From Chaetoderma sp. LZ-2023a (Eukaryota > Mollusca > Caudofoveata > Chaetodermatida > Chaetodermatidae): 64,000 nucleotides of DNA. Shown here one piece after another: positions 54,887-64,000 of this stretch. Within the stretch, counting starts at the first letter, position 1, and each line of letters begins with the position of its first letter. The stretch is taken from positions 36,367,443 through 36,431,442 of the forward strand of contig CM067373.1 in assembly GCA_034401795.1 (NCBI GenBank), given 5' to 3'. Made by a program: the position numbers and the translations under genes. Below the pieces are notes generated by a model that saw nothing but the letters and a program-made list of their open reading frames with translations, did not search any database and was not told where the DNA came from.

Positions 54887-56575
54887 ACAAGAGGCCCAAG
54901 GGGCCTGTGTTGCTCACCTGGAACACCATCAATTTTTGTCAAAATTGTTGGTGGGTGGTTTAGTAGTAATGAGTTTGTGGACATTTTTGCAAGTGCAATA
55001 TGGCCGCCAAACACACTACATTTTGATTAGCCCACGACGCCCATGTTTATTTGACTGATCAACTTCCCTTGAACAAATGTTAATGGTCCTTAGTCCTAAA
55101 TCACACCGCCCAAATTTCGGCCTGATCCCGTTCAGCGGTTCTGGAGGAGTCGTTTTCGGGAAAACTAGGTCATCCAAGATGGTCCCTGAACCATCTGGTC
55201 AATCTTGAACAAACTTGGCTTATCTCTTAGCCTAGATGAAGATTCCACAAGTGGTTTCAGAGAAGATTTTTAAAGACATTTCCTGAAATTGGCTGAAATC
55301 CCAAATGGCCGCAGGGAAGATTGGCCGATCGGGTTCATTTGAACAAACTTGGATCCCTATGCCCTAAGGATGCTTCCTGCCAAATATAATTGAAATCGGC
55401 CCAGCAGTTCTCGAGGAGACATTTTAAATTTCCCATTGCTTTAGTATGGGAGCTTTTGGCGGGAAAATGATCCAAGGTGGCCGCCAAACCGTTTATCTGA
55501 CAATTTTGAAAATTGCAAATTTGAGATCAGAATACTCAAAAACCTATATAAAACAAATTTCGACCTCAAAATCCATCAAGTAAAAAAATCCAATATGGCC
55601 ACCAAACACGATATATTTTGATTGGCCCACCGCGGCCATATCTTTTTATGCATCAACTTCTCTTGAACAAACTTTAATGGCCCTTAGTTCCTAATCACAT
55701 AATACAAATTTCGGCCTGATCGCTTCAGTGGTTCTGGGGAAGAAGTCATTTTTGCGAGACATTTCTAAAATCGACCGAAATCCAAGATGGCCACTGGCCA
55801 AATGGCTTCGTTTGAACAAACTTGAATCTCTATGCCCTAAGGATGCTTCCTGGCAAATATAATTGAAATCGGCCCAGCAGTTCTCGAGAAGACATTTTAA
55901 ATTTCCCATTGCTTTAGTATGGGAGCTTTTGGCGGGAAAATGATCCAAGCTGGCCACCAAACTGTTTATCCGACAGGTTTGAAAATTGGAAATTTTAGAT
56001 CAGAATACCCAGAAAACTATATAAAACCAATTTCGGCTTAAAAATCCATCAAAAATCCAATATGGCCACCAAAAAATATATTTTGATTGACAGATCAACT
56101 TCTCATGAACAAACTTTAATGGCCCTTAGTCCCTAATTATATCTGCCAAATTTCGGCCCGATCCCTTCAGCGGTTCTGGAGAAGTTATTTTCGCTAAAAC
56201 TAGGTTAACCAAGATGGCCGCCGAACCATTCGGCCAATCAATTTCCCTTGAACACACTTGGTTCAGCTCTTGTCCTATATCATATTTCATGAGGTTTGCT
56301 TCAATCCCTTAAGCGGTTTCGGAGAAGATTTTTAAAGACGGTTCCTAAAATCGGCCGAAATCCAAGATGGCCACCAGCCAAATTGGCTGATCGGCTTCCT
56401 TTGAACAAACTTGGATCCCTATGCCCTAAGGATGCTTCCTGCCAAATATAATTAAAATCAGCCCTGCGGTTCTTGAGACGAAGTCGTTTAAAGGAAAAGT
56501 TGACTGACAGACAGACGACGGATGGACGGTCGCCATGGCATAAGCTCACTTGGCCTTTCAGGCCAGGTGAGCTAA
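54887..56575 (+). mobile_element. 'CAAGAGGCCC' family element, complete, 1.7 kb
   Basis: Starts ACAAGAGGCCCAAGGGGCCT GTGTTGCTCACCTGG; ends GGCCTTTCAGGCCAGGTGAG CTAA, with the closing block (GACAGACAGACGACGGATGG, GCCATGGCATAAGCTCA). The interior has about four cycles with CTTGAACAAACTT, TTTCGGCCTGATC, TTCTGGAGAAG and CCAAGATGGCCGCC. No reading frame is conserved. The CTCACCTGG/CCAGGTGAG motifs at opposite ends can pair. Confidence 0.65.
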
Positions 56576-56660
56576 TAATGTGCACGGATGTTGTTGCTGT
56601 CAATGACACAAACAGCATTCAGTCAAATTATTGTCAAAATAATTAGTAGGCAATGAGTGT
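56576..56660 (+). mobile_element. Continuation of the LIR-family arm
   Basis: GGATGTTGTTGCTGTCAATG ACACAAACAGCATTCAGTCA AATTATTG continues, in the same order, the arm that stops at 54886. The 1.7 kb element therefore inserted into it. Confidence 0.5.
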
Positions 56661-56699
56661 CAATTGATACAAATTTGAATGAAACTTATTTCATTCTTG

Positions 56700-56928
56700 C
56701 CCTTTAACACTCATATCAGCCAAAAATGGCCTCTGCAGTGGTCTTCAGAAATGTCCATTTGCACACAAAGAGGAGACAATTTTTGAAAATTTATAAATGG
56801 AATGACTGGCTCGATAACCGAGACAGTCATTCCAGTGCTAAATTTTCAAAAACAGTTTCTTGGTCTGCAAATGGACAATTTCTTCGAGAAAAATGAAATT
56901 TTCTTGAACAAATTCAAGGGTTAAAGGG
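56700..56928 (-). mobile_element. H2 hairpin element, full length
   Basis: Ends CCCTTTAACACTC and GGGTTAAAGGG followed by TTAA (56929-56932). Hairpin GGAATGACTGGCTCGATAAC CGAGACAGTCATTCC; outer arms AATGTCCATTTGCACACAAA / GGTCTGCAAATGGACA. Confidence 0.7.
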
Positions 56929-56932
56929 TTAA

Positions 56933-57155
56933 TGCTTTCCCACTCAAGTCGGCCTAAAAATTGCTTCTGCGCTGGGGTTGATAAATGTCCATTTGCATAT
57001 CAAGACTATTTTTGAAAATTCACTACTGGAATGACTGGCTCGATAACTGAGACAGTAAAATTTTCAAAAAATAATCTTTTCCTGGTCTGCAAATGGACAT
57101 TTTCCATGAGAAAATTTAAATTTTCTTGAACAGAATTGAGGGTTGTAGGGTTAAC
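56933..57155 (-). mobile_element. H2 hairpin element, adjacent copy
   Basis: TGTCCATTTGCATATCAAGA, GGAATGACTGGCTCGATAAC TGAGACAGT, GGTCTGCAAATGGACATTTT. Ends GAGGGTTGTAGGGTTAA. It is directly next to the preceding copy and 154 bp from exon 2. Confidence 0.65.
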
Positions 57156-57308
57156 CCATCGCTGGTCACAGGCAGCATAAAACACAGAGGGTTCATAAAT
57201 AAAGAGTTTGATTATGTTGAACAGTGAAACATTAAATCATTTATGTAGATTTCCATGTATATAGGTATGCAATTTCTTGACTTAAGCTTGTACTCATCAT
57301 CGACTTAC

Positions 57309-57382
57309 TTGAATGTAAACACACTGTGTTCAACACGATCACGCTTACAATATTCTTCAGTAGTTTCAACTGAACAGTCAAC
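57309..57382 (-). CDS. TXNDC16: TXNDC16-like exon 2
   Basis: 74 bp. Acceptor ..TTTTTCTTGCAG, donor AA|GTAAGTCG. It encodes VDCSVETTEEYCKRDRV then EHSVFTF and two bases of a Lys codon. The V-D/N-C..YC pattern is the strand-turn-helix of a thioredoxin-like domain, and it matches the vertebrate 'VNC..SRYC' region in position. H2 hairpin elements lie on both sides: 57443-57600, only 60 bp upstream, and about 56935-57155, 154 bp downstream. Confidence 0.8.
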
Positions 57383-57442
57383 CTGCAAGAAAAAGAGGGT
57401 GATAACACTATACTGGTCTTGTCAATCACACAAATCTGTTAA

Positions 57443-57600
57443 CTCTTCAATGGTCAAACTGGCCAAAAGCGCCCTCTGCGTGACTATTTTTTGAAAATTT
57501 ACAACTGGAATGCCTGGCTTGATAACCGAGCCAGTCATTCCAGTGGTAAAGTTTCAAAAATAGTCATCTCATGGCCTGCAAATGGACATACATGAAAGGG
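57443..57600 (-). mobile_element. H2 hairpin element
   Basis: TTAA (57439-57442) | CTCTTCAATGG ... GAAAGGG | TTAT. Hairpin GGAATGCCTGGCTTGATAAC CGAGCCAGTCATTCCAGTGG. One outer arm is shortened. Lies 60 bp upstream of exon 2. Confidence 0.65.
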
Positions 57601-57822
57601 TTATAATAAACCCAGACTACCAAGCAGACATCTCTTGGTCAGTGAAAACGAGTGTTGATGAATTTTAAAGACATCGATTACAAAGTAGTTTTGGAGATTT
57701 ATGAGGTGGGGGTGGGGGGAGGGGAGAGATTAGAGACAGATCCTGATGAAGCCTGGCATGACAAGTAATCATGGCTTGCCATAAAGAATTGATCAACCAA
57801 ATTCTGTGATAAGCTACACAAA

Positions 57823-58201
57823 CAATGCACCGTTCCCCTTTCAGCTATGCCAAGCCTATGTCTAGCTGAGCTCAACCCATGCTTCGACCATGTTGGGATT
57901 TATCGATCCCTGAATCTCTGACTACCAATTTCCAGAAAACTGTACAGGTAAGCCGTTACATATTTTGAAACTAATTTGACTGGGTGCTGTTGCTGCCTAT
58001 AGTTTCAAAATATTCATCAGAATGTTTATTAAATAACAAAGCCATACAATTCATACAACAGCGCTTAGTCCATCTTCAATTAGGCATTCGTGACATACTT
58101 ATCTGGGTCATTCATGATGTCACTGATTATGATGTCATTCTACACATCATATAATTGATTATGACATCATATGATGGATGGATAAACTTGAAAGGGTCAT
58201 T
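57823..58201 (+). mobile_element. H1 element
   Basis: CCCCTTTCAGCTATGCCAAG, TTGGGATTTATCGATCCCTG, hairpin 57950-58020 with a deleted right inner arm, CATTCTACACATCATATAAT, and AACTTGAAAGGGTCATT. Confidence 0.65.
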
Positions 58202-58360
58202 TAAAAATATTTGAGTAGGAAAGCAGATAAATCATGAATTTAAATTCTTAAGAGAGACAACCCTCATGAATTTGGACATTTGTGTGGATCCATGCAGTCT
58301 AGTCATTAAATCATTAAAAGGTTATCCAGCAATTTTGAGTAAACCATAGGCACCTGTGGC

Positions 58361-58742
58361 AATGGACCTGTCCATTTTTAGCTATGCGCCGCCCCTCTCT
58401 AACTAAACTCCACCCACACCTCGCTCGTGTGGGGATTGATCGATCTCAGAACTCCCTGATTATCAATTTCCAGAAAACTACACAGGTAAGCTGTTGAATA
58501 TTTTGAAACTAATTTGACTGGGTGCTGTAACAGAGCCCAGTCAAATTAGTTTCAAAATATTCAACAGCATGTTTATTAAATAGTAGCGACATACAATTTG
58601 TACAATGTGTCAAACTATTAAGAGTTAAAAACGGGCCATATAGAATCATTTATGATGAAAATGATTATGACGTCATCCTACACGCCACTCAAATGATTAT
58701 GATGTCAGATTGATAGATGGATACTCTGGAAAGGTGAATTAT
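58361..58742 (+). mobile_element. H1 element, complete
   Basis: AATGGACCTGTCCATTTTTA, CTCCACCCACACCTCGCTCG, hairpin 58489-58570 (AGCTGTTGAATATTTTGAAA / TTTCAAAATATTCAACAGC, inner part deleted), CATGTTTATTAAATAGTAGC, ATGACGTCATCCTACACGCC, and CTCTGGAAAGGTGAATT. Confidence 0.75.
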
Positions 58743-59259
58743 GGACAGATCTATGTACACATCATAGAAAGACAAGTGAGCATTTGTCACAGGGTAGTCA
58801 TAAATAAAATTTCATACATCAACTTTGTCACAAATTCATATAGGAACATAGGGTTATAAATTTTGATACACAGAGGGTACTAAAATATCAATACTGGGAT
58901 TCTCATAAGGGTCCTTTTGAGGGTATATACACAAAATTGCAACATGTGACCCCCCAAAAGTAGTGGCAGTGGGTCCTATGGGAACTACTGAAAATCTTGT
59001 ATGATTATTAAATATTAATTGGTTGTAATTTTTTTTGCACGAAAATACCCATAAAATCTAGCATGGGACACCCGTAATTCCTAAGGTCTGTGAGTCCACG
59101 GTACCTTCTATCTTTAGCATGGATGAGAAAATCTGCATTGGAAACCCTGATTTTCAGTCTAGGACCCCTGGATTTCAACCTCCAAAATTTAAATACCATG
59201 AGAAACACTGTATCTATATCTATATATACCGTTTCATAGAAAATAAACATAAATACTTG

Positions 59260-59430
59260 TTTATTGAGTGCCCATTTGCAAGCCAAGAGAAGATTATTTT
59301 TTAACATTTACCACTGGAATTACTGCCTTGGTTATCCAACAAACCATTCCTGAGGTATATGTCCAAAAATATTCTTAACCCTGCAAATGGGCATTCCTCA
59401 AGACCACTGGCTTGGCCAGTGAAGAGTTAT
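59260..59430 (-). mobile_element. H2 element, decayed
   Basis: GCCCATTTGCAAGCCAAGAG AAGATT..CCACTGGAATTACTGCCTTGG and CCTGCAAATGGGCATTCCTC AAGACCACTGGC. The inner hairpin is largely destroyed. Confidence 0.5.
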
Positions 59431-59614
59431 ACACTGTTGGTAATGGTAGTGTCTGGGTAGTGAAGATCTAAATATCTACCTCAAAATGTAGACACTTAGA
59501 CATAACAACTATAGTGTACGATGGGTATGGAATTGCATGCATAATATATGTAAATGGTTCTGTTAGTCATATGAAGGTCAAAAGATAGTAATTTATGGTC
59601 AATTTCTTTCTTAA

Positions 59615-59846
59615 CCCTTTAAAGGCCATACCGGCCATCGCCTGCCTCTGCTATGATCTTATTGAATGTCTATTTTCAGGCCAAGAAGATACAATTTTTG
59701 AAAATTTAGCACTGGAATGACTGGCTCGATAACCGAGCCAGTCATTCCAGTGATAAATCTTCAAAAATTGTATCCTCTTGGCCTGAAAATGGGCATTCAT
59801 TAAGAAAATCTTTAAATTTTGTTGACCAAATTTGACCATTAAAGGG
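59615..59846 (-). mobile_element. H2 hairpin element, best-preserved full copy
   Basis: TTAA (59611-59614) | CCCTTTAAAGGCCATACCGG ... GACCATTAAAGGG | CTAA. Hairpin CACTGGAATGACTGGCTCG-ATAAC-CGAGCCAGTCATTCCAGTG, extending outward through GAAGATACAATTTTTGAA / TTCAAAAATTGTATCCTC. 232 bp with no coding capacity. Confidence 0.75.
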
Positions 59847-60029
59847 CTAAATTATTGTTCGGTAGGAAGTAATTTTAAAACCAGTGTGACGCTATAATTA
59901 GAAATGGCAAAAAATTGTGCACACAACCAGAACAATCGTCTTATACTACTACAATTGTGAGTTGCAAAAGAACATTGGACAGAAAAGGAAAAACATAAGT
60001 AATTTTTAGAATTAAAACACCCTACTTAC

Positions 60030-60112
60030 GATGGCACAATGTACACTGTATGCATGCAAATGTTCAGAAGCTTTATCAAACTGTCTGTAAAAAGCTTTAA
60101 CTTTGCTTGATT
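60030..60112 (-). CDS. TXNDC16: TXNDC16-like exon 1 of those in the window
   Basis: 83 bp. The acceptor follows a T-rich tract (..ATTATTTTCAG) and the donor is GTAAGTAGG. Two bases complete a codon from an upstream exon, then 27 codons follow (SSKVKAFYRQFDKASEH.. to ..HCAI), ending in phase 0. It looks like the helix that precedes the central strand of a thioredoxin fold. The preceding coding exon must end in phase 1; I could not find it between 60112 and 64000. An H2 hairpin element lies 184 bp downstream in the gene (59615-59846). Confidence 0.75.
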
Positions 60113-60235
60113 CTGAAAATAATAATAATAATAATAACAACTAGAAAACATTATTTGTCTCAGAGGGCCCCGCAATTACTGAAAATACCTTTCTATAAGT
60201 AGTAGGCAGCAATTTTATTCAAGGCATCCATATTA

Positions 60236-60725
60236 TTAAAACAAGAACGCTGAAGTGTACAATGTCTTGCCTGTAAAGGCAATGATAGTGTGGATTGCCA
60301 AATGAAACTTGGCATGGTTCGTAATACACATATTCAGTAAGGCACCAACAAACAAGTGCAATGAATCAAACATGGAAAATTTTACCAAACTGTGGATAGT
60401 CTGATCTTGAAACTAGTAATGATGTAGATAGTACCCCTGCATTAAGTATATAACTCTGCTGTAAAATTGTGTTGATATCTGGTGAGCCATTGTTCAAAAT
60501 CAGTGGTCCATAAAAAACTATACCAAAAAACCATGAAAAAATTAGTAAAGATTGCCCAAAATCATATCAGTAATGATGCAGATCATATCCCTGTATTGCA
60601 CAGAATCCTTCCGTAAAGTGTCATTAAAATCGGAATAACCATAGTTGAGCTACATGCTCCATAAACAACCTCAACCCAAAAACCATGAAAAAAACTCAAA
60701 GTCCAAAGCTGGGAAAAAGCAGGAG
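60236..60725 (+). repeat. Dispersed ~490-bp repeat, copy 1 of a direct pair
   Basis: Shares AAAACAAGAACGCTGAAG, AACTTGGCATGGTTYGTAAT ACACATATTCAGTAA, ATGGAAAATTTTACCAAACT GTGGATAGTCTGA, and ATCTGGTGAGCCATTGTT with 61070-61615. No coding signal. Confidence 0.75.
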
Positions 60726-60834
60726 AAATTTTCAAAAATGCAATTGATAACTAAAGAACATTTACTTAAGTAACTGTAAATATATGATGACTGGGCATTA
60801 AGGATTATTGTAAGATCTCTTCTTATATTACCAT

Positions 60835-61069
60835 TGGACATGTCTGGTGCTGATCCAGCAAAAATTCTAGGTGTGGTTGCAATTCAAAGATCAATACTTG
60901 AAATGCTCATTGGTTTACTATGTGGGACACATAGCATAGACGCCGATTTCTTGAGAACTATTGTAATGAGCCTCTTTAAAATTGAGATGAAGTCAAGTCG
61001 CTATAGGACCCATAAGATCACCAAATTTCAAGTCGATCGGAGCAAAACTCATTTTGGCGGCCATTTTAA
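60835..61069 (+). repeat. Dispersed repeat related to 15570-16140
   Basis: GGACATGTCTGGTGCTGATC, TCTAGGTGTGGTTGCAATTC AAAGATCAATACTTGAAA, and CCAAATTTCAAGTCGATCGG AGCAAAACTCATTT match the intron 7 copy in the same order. Confidence 0.6.
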
Positions 61070-61615
61070 TAAAACAAGAACGCTGAAGCGTATGTTTCTC
61101 CTGTAAAGGTATGGATAGTGTTGATTGGCAAAGCAAACTTGGCATGGTTTGTAATACACATATTCAGTAATGCACCAACAAACAAGTGTAACTAATCAAA
61201 CATGGAAAATTTTACCAAACTGTGGATAGTCTGATTTTGAAATTTTTCCAAATGAAAATAGTAATGATGCAGATAGTACTCTTGCATAGTATATATAACT
61301 CTGCTGTTAAATTTTGTTCATATCTGGTGAGCCATTGTTGAAAATGAGTGGTCCAAAAAAGCTACAACAAAACAAACCTGAAAAAAGTTCAAAGTCCAAA
61401 ACCGTGAAAAAAGTAGTATAAATTGCCCAAAATATTATCAGTAATGATGCAGATCGTATTGCACAAAAAACTTCTGTAAAATTTCAGTGAAATCGGAATG
61501 ACCATAGTTCTGCTAGATGGTCCATAGACAACCTTAACACAAAAACCATGAAAAAAATTCAAAGTCCAAAACTGTGAAAATTTTGTTGACATCCATTGTT
61601 GAAAAAGAGTGGTTC
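61070..61615 (+). repeat. Dispersed ~540-bp repeat, copy 2 of a direct pair
   Basis: Same block order as 60236-60725, with an internal repeat of AAAAAAGTTCAAAGTCCAAA ACCGTG. The two copies flank the 60835 repeat. Confidence 0.75.
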
Positions 61616-61619
61616 ATAA

Positions 61620-64000
61620 ACAAGAGGCTCAATGGGGGCCTGTATCGCTCAACTGGACCATAGGCATTTCAACTAGAATGGTCATTAACAATAAGTAGAA
61701 CTCTAATGAGTTGAGCAGACTTGTAACAAGAAAACAGAGGCCATGTTTCTTTAGGCATCAACTTCTCTTGAACAAATTTTATTGGCCCTTAGTCATAAAT
61801 ATCATATCTCCCAAATTTCGGCCCAATCCGTTCAGTGGCTCTGGAGACCACGTTGCTTTCACAAAAACCAGGCCATTCAAGATGGCCACCCAACCATTTG
61901 GCAAATCAAGTTCTCTTGAACAAACTTGGTTCAGCTCGTGCACTAAATGATATTTTATGAGTTTTGAATCAATCGCTCAAACAGCTTCGGCGAAGATTTG
62001 TAGACATCTCTGAAAATAGACCAAAATCCATGATGGCCGCCGGACAAATTGGCCGATAATCTACATGCCCTAAGGATGTTTCCTGCAAATTACAAATTTG
62101 CGATCAGAATACCCCAAAAATATATATATATATAATTAATTTCGGCCTGAAAAAACATCAAATAAAAAAATCCATTATGGCCGCCAAACACACTATATAT
62201 TGAATGACCCACGGCGGCCATGGGTTGTTTTTTTTACACATCAACTTCCCTTGCATAAACTTTAATGCCCCTTATTCCATAATTATATCTCCCAAAGTTC
62301 GGCCCGATCCCTTCAGCGGTTCTGGAGCAGTTGTTTTCGGAAAAAATAGGTCATCCAAGATGGCCGCCAAACTATTTGGTCAATCAAGTTATCTTGAACA
62401 AATTTAGTTCAGCTCTTGCCCTAGATGATATTTCATGAGTTATGAATCGATCCCTCAAACGGTTTCGGAGAAGATTTTTAGACATTTCTAGAAATCGGCC
62501 AAAATACAATATGGCTGCCGGCCCAATTGGCTGATCGAATTTGAATCTCTATGCTCTAAGGATGCGTCCTGCCAAATATAATTGAAATCGGCCTAGCAGT
62601 TCTGGAGAAGACATTTTAAATTTCCCATTGCTTTAGTGGCAGGAAACTAATCCAAGATGGCCACCAAACTGTTTATCCGGCAGTTTCGAAAATGGCAAAT
62701 TTGGGTTCAGAATACCAAAAAACACACATGGAACCAATTTTAGCCTCAAAATCCATCAAAATAAAAAAATTCCAATAGGCCCACCAAATACGCTACATTT
62801 TGATTGGCCCACGGCGGCCATGTTTTTTTGACGGATCAACTTCCCTTGAACAACTTTAATGGCCCTTACCGTATTTCGCTTAATAGTAGCCTATGATCTA
62901 ATAGAAGCCCGCCCCCTAACTTTGACATATGAGCTCCAATGATTTCTTAGCAGTTTCCAACGGCAAAACTCTGTACTAGAAGCCCACCCCCTAACTCAGC
63001 AGACTGTATAGGAAAATTTTTCTTAAGAGCAAATTTGTAAGAATAGCGTGTATAATAATAACAATCGTGTCACAGGGTGAGTCTACTTCAGACCGATCTC
63101 TGCCCTGATACATTCCCGGCCCCTCTAGAAGTCAATACAGGCCTCGGATTTGTAAATCTCGACCGCCTATTAGGTTAATACTAATAGTAGGCCACGTATG
63201 TTCAAGATATAATAAAGTTTATTCCACACTTTTGTAGTCAAAATGCGCGTAAAACAGTCTTGGCGTGATTAAATACCTTCCTTATAAATATATTTCAAGA
63301 TCAAATTTATGTACCAAACAACAAGGACGGGAGAAAATGTGCATCAATTTTGTAACGCCAATCAACATTAAATGATCCAAATTGAATTATTACGAATGAC
63401 AATATAGCCAGCTTCTTAAGTTGGCGAGCCAGCAGTTCTTGAGATGGGAGGCATCATGTTCTCGCAAGATATTATACGCTAACGGGAGTTTATCAAATGG
63501 GTACCCGTTTTTTAATATCAGTATAATACTCAGTTCCTTTCGCGCAATGATAATATATAGATATTCCCGAGTTCCGAGTCCCCGATTCCAGAATATTTAT
63601 ATCCGAGTACTCGCTCTAAAATAAACTCTTCAATTGGAGGCGAATCACGTGATTTGTATTTTTTCGCGAAGCCATTTTATATCAAATTGTGGATTGATTT
63701 TGATGTAATAAATGAGCTTTATTAAAAGATACGCAATATTTAGGCGCTCAAATCAAATAATTTCACTTCCCCGGTGATGTTTTGAGGTATACATTAAACA
63801 GGCGTAGGCGGTGGGAATTTTTACGGGAGAAAATACGTTGAATTTCCGTGGTATCAATTTTAGAACACTTTTTTGGGAAAACTCTGTAATATAAGCCCAC
63901 CCCCTTTCTCAGAGATGTTTGGTTGGAAATTGAACACCTCTTGTCCTAATAGAAGCCTAGGTTACTATTAAGCGAAATACGGTAGTCCTAATCATATCTC
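61620..64000 (+). mobile_element. 'CAAGAGGCCC' family element, interrupted by P3, runs off the window
   Basis: ACAAGAGGCTCAATGGGGGC CTGTATCGCTC, then cycles with CTTCTCTTGAACAAA, GGCCCTTAGTC, TTTCGGCCCAATCC and AAGATGGCCACC, as in 54887-56575. Resumes at 63985 (GTCCTAATCATATCTC) after the P3 element. Confidence 0.65.
62869..63982. mobile_element. P3: TA-inserting DNA element, 1114 bp, non-coding
   Basis: TA at 62867-62868 and 63983-63984. Inverted ends CCGTATTTCGCTTAATAGTA, about 25 bp. A second inward motif, CTAATAGAAGCC, is near both ends. Removing it leaves GGCCCTTAGTCCTAATCATA, as in the uninterrupted copy at 56120. TA duplication suits the Tc1/mariner (or related) class. No transposase frame. 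Confidence 0.82.

Larger units (their letters stand above)
4197..60112 (-). other. TXNDC16: TXNDC16-like gene, partial (nine exons, eight introns)
   Basis: Seen: nine minus-strand exons at 60112-60030, 57382-57309, 52346-52272, 42294-42173, 40902-40812, 17453-17303, 16963-16803, 8952-8886 and 4359-4197. All have AG/GT borders, and the phases (0,2,2,1,2,0,2,0) join into one open frame. Known family: TXNDC16/ERp90 is a luminal ER glycoprotein of several thioredoxin-like domains, reported to associate with the flavoprotein ERFAD (FOXRED2). The order of landmarks (VDC..EYC, LFDV/MFDVSAIV, IIVSYHEAIG, HRVVMEMAY) parallels my recollection of the vertebrate N-terminal half. Intron sizes in gene order are 2647, 4962, 9977, 1270, 23358, 339, 7850 and 4526 bp. 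Missing: the 5' exon(s) with signal peptide and the C-terminal half. No CXXC motif is visible in these exons. Confidence 0.8.

Overview
This is animal (metazoan) nuclear DNA: AT-rich, with GT-AG introns and dense mobile elements and satellites. It is probably from a lophotrochozoan, most likely a bivalve mollusc. That guess rests on dispersed repeats beginning 'ACAAGAGGCCCAAGG..CTCACCTGG' and ending '..CCAGGTGAGCTAA', which I associate with bivalve genomes from memory only. No prokaryotic genes or operons are present.

The only host gene I can support runs on the minus strand across almost the whole window (60112 down to 4197). It is a TXNDC16 (ERp90)-like ER thioredoxin-fold protein. Nine short exons (987 coding bases, about 329 codons) have matching splice phases at all eight joins and follow the order of the N-terminal half of the vertebrate protein. 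The first exon(s), with the signal peptide, and the C-terminal half lie outside the window or were not found. Nearly everything else is intron.

Layout in + coordinates. 1-4196, beyond the last exon found: remnant of a TA-inserting DNA element, a 1.24 kb foldback element, a 25-bp minisatellite, and dispersed repeats. Intron 8 (4360-8885): a 345-bp tandem repeat split by a non-autonomous hAT element with an 8-bp target duplication, plus hairpin elements. Intron 7 (8953-16802): hairpin elements and a 3.4 kb, 24-bp minisatellite. Intron 6 (339 bp): nothing seen. Intron 5 (17454-40811, 23.4 kb): a 79-bp satellite carrying two identical Tc1 copies, a decayed protein-coding fragment, a tRNA-type SINE, and a CR1/L2-type LINE split by a 7.1 kb DIRS retrotransposon. 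Intron 4 (1.3 kb): a perfect 91-bp palindrome and a second hairpin element. Intron 3 (42295-52271): an 8.5 kb 73-bp satellite of about 117 units. Introns 2 and 1 and the region above 60112: further hairpin elements, microsatellite, and two long 'CAAGAGGCCC' elements, one carrying a 1.1 kb TA-inserting element.

Two short palindromic families recur: H1 (~380 bp, about 90-bp hairpin core, TIR core ACCTTTCCA) and H2 (~160-232 bp, CYCTTTAA ends at TTAA sites, piggyBac-like). Nearly every exon has one of these close by, so the pre-mRNA should carry many long hairpins. The most informative single locus is the DIRS insertion: both junctions, the empty target, the terminal inverted repeats and an internal copy of the circle junction can all be read directly.
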